Positions 12,582 to 18,031 of a stretch of 18,031 bases of DNA are shown piece after piece. Position 1 is the stretch's first letter; each line of letters begins with the position of its first letter. The DNA is taken from the NCBI GenBank assembly GCA_937959315.1, contig CALGRC010000106.1:1-18031 (forward strand), in the 5' to 3' direction. The notes beneath the pieces were generated by a model that was not told where the DNA came from, ran no database searches, and saw only the letters and a program-made list of their open reading frames with translations. A program made the translations under genes and the position numbers. The DNA is from an uncultured Clostridia bacterium (lineage in GTDB: Bacteria > Bacillota > Clostridia > UMGS1810).

Positions 12582-12607
12582 GAACCGGATGCATCCGCAC
12601 CCGGTTC
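12582..12607. repeat. Intercistronic inverted repeat
   Basis: GAACCGG (12582-12588) pairs with CCGGTTC (12601-12607), with a nested GGATGCATCC palindrome. It lies between the 74-aa and 110-aa genes. No T-run follows on the minus strand, so it is not a standard terminator; it may stabilise or process the message. Confidence 0.45.
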
Positions 12608-12616
12608 CCGTTTGTT

Positions 12617-12841
12617 TTAAACAATCTCTACAATTTTCCAGTCGTAGTTATCACTTCCGTTTGCCCATGCACACGCGGCGTCAACGCCGGCAGTAAAATG
12701 TTTTTCGTACTCGACTATGCTTTCAATATTACAGGCCGCGCAAAAACGTTTATGCATTTCCTTTTCCGCCGCTTCAAATGTATCAAACTGCGTCGTTTCA
12801 ATCTCCCGTTCACAAACCTCTATTAACAAATATTTTTTCAT
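12617..12841 (-). CDS. Small conserved hypothetical protein (74 aa)
   Basis: The ATG at 12841 follows AAAGGGGAAA by about 5 nt. It reads MKKYLLIEVCEREIETTQF, then DTFEAAEKEMHKRFCAACN, and ends in SDNYDWKIVEIV. The overall plan (strand, a helix starting with FxxxEAAxxEM, then a W-containing strand) is common among small clostridial element proteins of the DpnD/PcfM-like size class, but I cannot assign it firmly. It begins 33 nt after the 808-aa gene and is followed by the intercistronic inverted repeat. Function unknown. Confidence 0.72.
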   Translation of the reverse strand: MKKYLLIEVCEREIETTQFDTFEAAEKEMHKRFCAACNIESIVEYEKHFTAGVDAACAWANGSDNYDWKIVEIV

Positions 12842-12873
12842 GTCATTTCCCCTTTCAGATACTCTTCATTAAT

Positions 12874-15300
12874 TTACGAATTTTCCAACATAGAATCCGC
12901 AACCAGAAAACGATTGCATCTGTAACTCTGTTCGTCGGATACCGTGCATGCTCCTCCTAAGCTGTCAAAATACTGTTCTCCCGCTTTGGAACGGGAAATA
13001 TATAAGTAATACTGCACAGGTGTGTAGCCGACTGCTCCCTTGTACGACATACTTAACGCCAACAGACTATGTAACTCATGTGCTTTCTTTTCTGCCAATT
13101 TAACAAATAGAGCATCAATTTCATTCTGCTGATCCGGCGTGATATTAGCCGAATAGGAACACTCCAAAAATAGCGTTAAATACTCTCGTTTCCTTTCTTT
13201 CTTGCTTTGTGAAGCGTTTTCCTCTAAATCCACATATGTAAATTCTTCCGTATTGTCCTTATGCGTCTGAAAACTTCCCTTTGTCAGCCGCAGCAACGCT
13301 CTCGCAACCGGTTCCCCATCTATGTATGCATACAGAATGTGTTTATTGCTGTCAAAATTGGATAGCAAGCATTGTTTGTACGCGCCGTCCTCATACGACA
13401 GACAGGTTCGCTTCGGCTTTACACCAAGCATCATTGTTTCAAAAAAACCATCGCATTCTTTCACCCATACGCCCTCTCTACAAATATCCAATAACTGCAT
13501 CCAGGAATTACATTGCTCATTTGTAACCGGATATCCGATTTCTTTTTTCAAATCGCCTGCATGATATTTAAGGTCATAAAATTTCCCCATTAGTTCAGCT
13601 ATCACAATTCTGCGATACGCCTCCTTCTGCCTGTCTCCAAGCTGTCGGTAGTAAGTCAGAGCTATTTCAGCGCCGTTTTCAGTTAAAAACGCAAATATGG
13701 ATTCCGAGTACGCCTTAATAAAGTTTGAATCAATCTTCAATGCTTCACACAATTCCTGCCAAGCAGAATCTATTTGCAGCAAATTTTCTTTTAACTCCCA
13801 CAATGTTGCATATTGCTGCGCTTTCTCGGCGTTTCGTGCTATATATATCGCCTCCGCCTCATTGGTAATTTCCGAAAGAAACGGAGAAATTTTCTCAAAT
13901 GCAATCAACAGATTAACCGCTGCTGCCTGCCCCAAACCTTTGATATGTGCAAACTCTTCATTCATCCACCGGTAGAGGTTTTTCAGAGACAGTTTATCCG
14001 CCAATTTCCTGTAATGATTTTCAGGAATCCTGTCCAGCAGCCCGCGCTTGCCAAGCTGCCGAATCACAACCAGTTTGTCATCAACACGCGGAATTTCCAA
14101 CATATGATAAAATTGTGTATAACCGACCGGCAGTAAATACAGCGTTTTCGCCTCATCAAAGGTATATGTATAACCCGTGCGAAACCCCAATGTGCCCTCA
14201 TCTCTTTTTCCGGTCAACAAGTGTCTCAGACATAGCAAATTCTTTTTGTTCAGCGAATTTATATTTACCGCCTCACGAAACCAAACCGAAAACAAAATTG
14301 ACCATGGCGAAAGCTCCCTATATATCTCCGGATTCTCCTCTACCAAGCGAAGGAACCCATCTTTCTTTGCGGTGATTGCATAAATAAGCAATTCCTCTTT
14401 TGCTTTGCTCAGAAAATCAAACTCAAAATTACAAATCTTACTTCCAAAGATAAAATTGATGTAAGCGGCCCTGCTGCGAAATATTTTTTGCATTTCCGCA
14501 GCCGATAACCCGCACAGCCGTTTTGTCAGTATCTTCAGTTCGTATTCCGAGCAGCCGTTATCCCTCCAAAGCGCCAAGAAATCCGGCACAGAATCGCATG
14601 TCTCCAACAGCTCCATCAAAGATTTCAGCTTTTCAGAAATCAATCTTGCATTCTGTTTCCCGATTTTTTCATAATCCGAATAAGAAAACTCAGATATGTT
14701 ACATTGGTACAACAGCTGCACAAGCTGGTAGATCCATTTGTTTTCCGTCATCATCCGGAACATTTCCGGCAGATGCTCTAGCGGCAGGATATCAAAAATC
14801 GGGTCATAAATATACGCCCGTTCCGCGCTGCTGAATTCTGATAACTGTAATCCTCTGCACGCATAATGGCAATTCATGGCGCACAGGTTTTGAATTGCAA
14901 GCTGTTTTTGCTCCGGCGTTATTTCTGCGGTATCAAAGTACCACAGAAAGTCATAAGTAAAAATGCCAAGCTTGTTGTTCTGCAGTACCGTAAGAAGTGA
15001 TTCTTTTGTAAAATCAGTCATTTTCTTATCCTGCGGAAGATTTTCCAGCATATTACTGACTTGCGACGCATAGACCTGCTGCTTTTCCCAGAATATCAGA
15101 TATTCAATCACATCAGGTTCCGTAAATATCATTTCCTGAATCTGAACACAATTAGCATACATCATACGCGGCAGCCCTTTTTCTTTTATTTCCGCCAACA
15201 CTTTCGGAATAACAGCCGAATATTTTGGCACAAGTTTCACATCAAAGCCTTCTTCTTTCAGACTATAAATTAAGTTAAGCCTTTCCGTTACATTCTTCAT
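12874..15300 (-). CDS. Large uncharacterised helical protein (808 aa)
   Basis: The ATG at 15300 has GGAGG 9 nt upstream and overlaps the end of the 305-aa gene by 26 nt, so the two are coupled. About the first 600 residues are almost wholly alpha-helical with many short amphipathic helices, suggesting an alpha-solenoid. The C-terminal quarter differs: LGVKPKRTCLSYEDGAYKQC, then LSNFDSNKHILYAYIDGEPV and ARALLRLTKG look like a strand-rich module with conserved-looking cysteines, then LFLECSYSANITPDQQNEID and a Tyr-rich tail. The C..G.Y...G..hh layout recalls PcfJ-type modules, but resemblance is weak and I do not claim it. No ATPase motif, nuclease motif, signal peptide or membrane segment is seen. 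Function unknown. Confidence 0.8.
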   Translation of the reverse strand: MKNVTERLNLIYSLKEEGFDVKLVPKYSAVIPKVLAEIKEKGLPRMMYANCVQIQEMIFTEPDVIEYLIFWEKQQVYASQVSNMLENLPQDKKMTDFTKESLLTVLQNNKLGIFTYDFLWYFDTAEITPEQKQLAIQNLCAMNCHYACRGLQLSEFSSAERAYIYDPIFDILPLEHLPEMFRMMTENKWIYQLVQLLYQCNISEFSYSDYEKIGKQNARLISEKLKSLMELLETCDSVPDFLALWRDNGCSEYELKILTKRLCGLSAAEMQKIFRSRAAYINFIFGSKICNFEFDFLSKAKEELLIYAITAKKDGFLRLVEENPEIYRELSPWSILFSVWFREAVNINSLNKKNLLCLRHLLTGKRDEGTLGFRTGYTYTFDEAKTLYLLPVGYTQFYHMLEIPRVDDKLVVIRQLGKRGLLDRIPENHYRKLADKLSLKNLYRWMNEEFAHIKGLGQAAAVNLLIAFEKISPFLSEITNEAEAIYIARNAEKAQQYATLWELKENLLQIDSAWQELCEALKIDSNFIKAYSESIFAFLTENGAEIALTYYRQLGDRQKEAYRRIVIAELMGKFYDLKYHAGDLKKEIGYPVTNEQCNSWMQLLDICREGVWVKECDGFFETMMLGVKPKRTCLSYEDGAYKQCLLSNFDSNKHILYAYIDGEPVARALLRLTKGSFQTHKDNTEEFTYVDLEENASQSKKERKREYLTLFLECSYSANITPDQQNEIDALFVKLAEKKAHELHSLLALSMSYKGAVGYTPVQYYLYISRSKAGEQYFDSLGGACTVSDEQSYRCNRFLVADSMLENS

Positions 15301-16192
15301 TGTACATTGCCTCCTTTGCCAAATCAAAATAATTAAAAACGCCCTTCATATCTGTTGCTTCTCTCTTCATCAGCTCCAAGCACAGTTTTGAAAACGACTC
15401 CATCGCCTCATACTCAGAAAGAGACAGTGAGCGAATCAAATCTGTCATTTTGCTTTGCAGTATTTCATAAAAATATTTTTTGTGAGAACCGTAACGCTTC
15501 TGAGAAAGTTCATACAAAGCAGTCCATGATTCTTTATTGCTATGAAATTCCTCCGCAGCAAGTTCCCTCTCTTGCGCTTCCTGCGAAAGCGCCTCTTTTT
15601 GTTTTCTCTCCTCCTCGGCTCTATCGTGTTCCTCTAATTCATGCTTTGTCAGGAACCGTTCCATCAACCGTCTATCCCCGGCAATCTCATGGTCAAGCCC
15701 CGCCATCGCTTTATAAATGCCGCGCAGCTCTTCTTTCGGATACAAATCTTCCAGAAATCCGCACCTTAGCATTACCGATGCAAACTCGGCATACTCATGC
15801 GCAGCATATTGGAAAATATATTCTTCAATCCAACCCAATGCTTCCCTGTGTTCCTCCGGCGACAAAAATTCTCTTTGCAATTTTAATTCCTTCATTCGCT
15901 GATAATTTCGGATATAGTTTGTGTCAATTAAAAACCAATCATGAAATCGGTCAATATCCAAATAAGTTTTCAATCCACTTAATTGATATTTCCCAATAAA
16001 CCAGCGCAAGAACAAGAAAGCCTCCCGGGAAGGGATTTTTGAAATTTCTTCTGTTAGATACCAGAGAAATTTCTGATTCGCCTCATTCTTCAAACAAAAC
16101 GCTTCAAAATAGTCCGAGAGCTTTATGCAGCCTATCTTTACCAAGTGAGAAAATGTATCCCGGTATACCAAACTTTCACCAAAGATAACCAT
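15275..16192 (-). CDS. Uncharacterised helical protein with coiled coil (305 aa), possibly half of a split gene
   Basis: The protein is almost fully helical: FSHLVKIGCIKLSDYFEAF, then SREAFLFLRWFIGKYQL, and a highly charged coiled coil at about residues 183-215 (HELEEHDRAEEERKQKEAL). The ATG at 16192 has no ribosome binding site. Its frame is open for 17 codons further upstream (NVQKWIDRFEALANTRY before the M), into the last codons of the 384-aa gene, without another good start. Removing one A from the AAAA at about 16237-16240 would fuse both ORFs into one protein of about 700 aa. It is thus either translated by re-initiation after the 384-aa ORF or is the C-terminal part of a disrupted gene. 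No catalytic motif seen. Confidence 0.65.
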   Translation of the reverse strand: MVIFGESLVYRDTFSHLVKIGCIKLSDYFEAFCLKNEANQKFLWYLTEEISKIPSREAFLFLRWFIGKYQLSGLKTYLDIDRFHDWFLIDTNYIRNYQRMKELKLQREFLSPEEHREALGWIEEYIFQYAAHEYAEFASVMLRCGFLEDLYPKEELRGIYKAMAGLDHEIAGDRRLMERFLTKHELEEHDRAEEERKQKEALSQEAQERELAAEEFHSNKESWTALYELSQKRYGSHKKYFYEILQSKMTDLIRSLSLSEYEAMESFSKLCLELMKREATDMKGVFNYFDLAKEAMYNEECNGKA

Positions 16193-16223
16193 GTATCGTG
16201 TATTGGCAAGCGCCTCAAATCTG

Positions 16224-17378
16224 TCAATCCATTTCTGAACGTTTTACACAGCACAGCTTTTCAGAAAAGAAAGCCGCACATTCATCCTGCTCTAGCTTCT
16301 CTGCAAGCATATCCCATTTTTCATCCAGAGCATCATAATCCCCCACGAAACTATAAGGAATTTGTTTAGATACTTGAACAAATGTCTCAGGAATTACAAC
16401 AGAAACTTGGTCTTGCAGCGCTGCTATTATTCCGCGTTCGCCATAACACTTAATATTGAAATCTTTATATCTTGCCATCGCATTATTTAAAAGCCAGTAT
16501 GTATTGGACGAATGCGTCTGCACACTATTTAGCAAGCGCTTACAAAATTCAACCGCGATTTTTTCCTCAATAATGCCGCCGCGTTTCATAACAGGAGAAA
16601 TCCCAAAAAAGTCTGCCATAACGTAGTTCAGATACGCAATCTCTTCAGCTGTATATCCGCAACCCGTCAATTTAAGAAATTCCGGACTATCCGGCGCAAT
16701 AAACTTGTCGCGCAAATGTAATAAAAGTTTAAACAGTTCCGTCTCTTTCTTTCGAATGCTTTTTATCTGTTCCTCAAATACGGAGATAAACCAAATAAAT
16801 AGCCCGGAATTATGAAATGCCGAAACGCTTCGCCCTTCCCCCAACGCCTTTAACAGTTCGGGTTTCAAAGTGTCAAACCCGCTATGTAAATCGCCAAACA
16901 AAGATAGTATGAAAAGCAATTTCTCGGTTTTTATGGGTTCGGCGTCAATCAGCTTTTTCAAATCAGTTTCTTTCTTCCCATTTAATAAACATAACGCTGT
17001 CTGCAGATAGAAGTCGCCGTCTGCAATCGACTTTATCCGACGACTAAAATTAGCCTTCTGAGCGCCTACAAACATGTTTTTCTCTAATACAGGCTTGGAA
17101 TACGCCAGCCCCAGCGCCAATGCCCGAATATCTTTTATATCACTGCCAAACCGTTGCTCATACCGCTCCAGCATCTCTCCCGGATACCTGAAATTGTATT
17201 TTTCCGATACATCCGTATGGGTATACTTATACCAAATACATTTTTCTTTCATTCTTCTTTGAAAGTCCAATATATCGTTTTCTGCCGCTTTCATAACAAA
17301 AGCAACAAAATCGTTGAATAACTCTATATTGATTTCATTCGTATATGCTTCATGTGTAATCAACTTAAACGTTTCCAT
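16224..17378 (-). CDS. Uncharacterised helical protein (384 aa), first gene of the large-protein run
   Basis: The ATG at 17378 has GAGGTG about 10 nt upstream, and an in-frame TGA just before it rules out a longer protein. The sequence is mainly alpha-helical with mixed charge (FNDFVAFVMKAAENDILDF, FYLQTALCLLNGKKETDLKK, EKLLFILSLFGDLHSGFDTL), consistent with helical repeats. No known domain, signal peptide, membrane segment or catalytic motif was found. The last six residues (KRSEMD) look out of place beside the continuous +1 frame, which leads into the 305-aa ORF. An IS21-family end lies 20 bp upstream of the start and has separated the gene from any natural promoter. Confidence 0.72.
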   Translation of the reverse strand: METFKLITHEAYTNEINIELFNDFVAFVMKAAENDILDFQRRMKEKCIWYKYTHTDVSEKYNFRYPGEMLERYEQRFGSDIKDIRALALGLAYSKPVLEKNMFVGAQKANFSRRIKSIADGDFYLQTALCLLNGKKETDLKKLIDAEPIKTEKLLFILSLFGDLHSGFDTLKPELLKALGEGRSVSAFHNSGLFIWFISVFEEQIKSIRKKETELFKLLLHLRDKFIAPDSPEFLKLTGCGYTAEEIAYLNYVMADFFGISPVMKRGGIIEEKIAVEFCKRLLNSVQTHSSNTYWLLNNAMARYKDFNIKCYGERGIIAALQDQVSVVIPETFVQVSKQIPYSFVGDYDALDEKWDMLAEKLEQDECAAFFSEKLCCVKRSEMD

Positions 17379-17398
17379 ATTAAAAATTCACCTCTCAT

Positions 17399-18031
17399 TG
17401 TCAACGCCAGTGATAAAATGAAAGAAAACGCCGAGGAAAAAATGTAGGTTTATGGCGAAACGAAAAATAATATGTTACACTCAAACTATCCAAAAGAGAT
17501 AGGGAGTGTAAAAATGAGAGGAGAAGTATGGATGGAAATACGAAACGACCGACAGAAAGGGCTGAGTTATACAGAAATAGCCCGAAAATATCACATTGAC
17601 CCACGTACAGCAAAAAAATATGCGGAATCTGAAACGAAACCGGTGTACAATTTAAGTAATCCCAAACCATCAAAGCTAGACCCATATAAAGAACAAATCA
17701 GGCTATGGTTAGAGGAAGCGCCTTATTCGGCAGAGCGAATTTTTGAAAAAATCAAAGAACAAGGCTTTACGGGAGGACACAGCATAGTCAGAGCCTATGT
17801 ACACGAACAAAAAGAACGCTTAGACGAGAAAGCAACGGTACGGTTTGAAACAATGCCGGGACTTCAAGGGCAGGTAGATTGGGCATTTTTTGAAGACCAT
17901 TTGGTTTATGAGGACGGGAAATGGAAAAAGCTTTACTGCTTCCTGATGATTCTGGGTTATTCACGAATGCGCTACATAGAATTTGTAACAGACATGAGTA
18001 CAAACACCCTCATACGCTGCCATCAGAATGC
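17399..18031 (+). mobile_element. IS21-family insertion sequence, left end (continues past the window)
   Basis: The left boundary is placed at TGTCAACGCC (17399), because IS21-family ends start with TG and the istA gene follows about 115 bp inside. The outer 115 bp holds partly repeated AACGCC motifs, as is usual for the multiple transposase-binding repeats of this family. Read outwards, the end supplies a perfect TTGACA (17398-17403 on the minus strand). The right end and istB lie outside the window, so target duplication cannot be checked. Confidence 0.8.
17514..18031 (+). CDS. istA: IS21-family transposase IstA, 3'-truncated by the window end
   Basis: IstA is the DDE transposase of IS21 elements and works with the IstB ATPase. 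The ATG at 17514 has AGGGAG about 9 nt upstream. A helix-turn-helix stands at the N-terminus (RQKGLSYTEIARKYHIDPRT, then AKKYAES). A second DNA-binding segment surrounds ERIFEKIKEQGFTGGHSIVR. The catalytic core begins at GLQGQVDWAFFE, whose Asp is the first D of the DDE triad, followed by YCFLMILGYSRMRYIEFVTD. The remaining D and E lie beyond the window. The reading frame is intact for 172 codons. Confidence 0.93.
   Translation, partial: MRGEVWMEIRNDRQKGLSYTEIARKYHIDPRTAKKYAESETKPVYNLSNPKPSKLDPYKEQIRLWLEEAPYSAERIFEKIKEQGFTGGHSIVRAYVHEQKERLDEKATVRFETMPGLQGQVDWAFFEDHLVYEDGKWKKLYCFLMILGYSRMRYIEFVTDMSTNTLIRCHQN

Noticed and set aside
12874..13500. PcfJ-like C-terminal module in the 808-aa protein
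   Set aside because: The similarity is limited to a loose C/G/Y spacing pattern; calling a family from that would be overreach.
15355..15999. 214-codon plus-strand ORF opposite the 305-aa gene
   Set aside because: Low-complexity, Pro/Ser/His-rich translation typical of an antisense frame.
17373..17403. Hybrid promoter from the IS21 terminal TTGACA driving the 384-aa gene
   Set aside because: The only -10 candidate at correct spacing overlaps the start codon, so transcripts would lack the start.

Overview
The window looks like accessory DNA from an anaerobic Firmicute of the Clostridia (Eubacteriales, probably a gut species). The base composition is moderately AT-rich and almost every start has a strong AGGAGG-type ribosome binding site. 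Promoters fit the sigma-A consensus, and the small conserved-hypothetical genes are of the kind seen on clostridial integrative and conjugative elements. No relaxase, coupling protein, integrase, rRNA, tRNA or CRISPR is present, so the element type is inferred. Bases 7-72 are not biological: they match an Illumina P7/TruSeq index adapter, so this is a contig end.

Layout. (1) 73-6397, minus strand: a tightly packed run of nine genes. Read from the promoter it is a 262-aa hypothetical, a 142-aa hypothetical, an accessory NAD-dependent DNA ligase, five hypotheticals, and an HD-domain protein cut by the contig end. It is driven from a promoter at 6694-6723 through a leader with two intrinsic terminators. 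(2) 6822-8930, plus strand: a three-gene DNA-damage cassette of Y-family polymerase, 79-aa protein and SRAP/HMCES-type abasic-site protein. It ends in a perfect 22-bp palindrome. (3) 8994-11357, minus strand: a sigma-70 region-2-like protein plus a 93-aa hypothetical behind a truncated leader, then an MNT/HEPN (MntA/HepT-like) toxin-antitoxin pair. A 118-aa hypothetical follows, behind a complete leader with its own promoter. (4) 11372-12188, minus strand: a nitroreductase and a short IreB/UPF0297-like protein. (5) 12231-17378, minus strand: three large, unrecognised, mostly helical proteins (384, 305 and 808 aa) followed by two small proteins. (6) 17399-18031, plus strand: the left end and istA of an IS21-family element, inserted about 20 bp upstream of the 384-aa gene.

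The most unusual feature is a leader present three times (about 6484-6723, 9693-9857, 11096-11357), each time ahead of an unrelated minus-strand gene. The two complete copies share a TTGACA-18-TATAAT promoter, a short ORF beginning MCAGTFP, small hairpins, an invariant 19-nt core and two tandem intrinsic terminators before the gene's ribosome binding site. This suggests a common conditional-termination (attenuation or antitermination) signal controlling several operons. Other points to check are two apparent one-base frame breaks (sigma-like gene; 384/305-aa pair), loss of a conserved lysine in the accessory ligase, and the uncharacterised large-protein trio.
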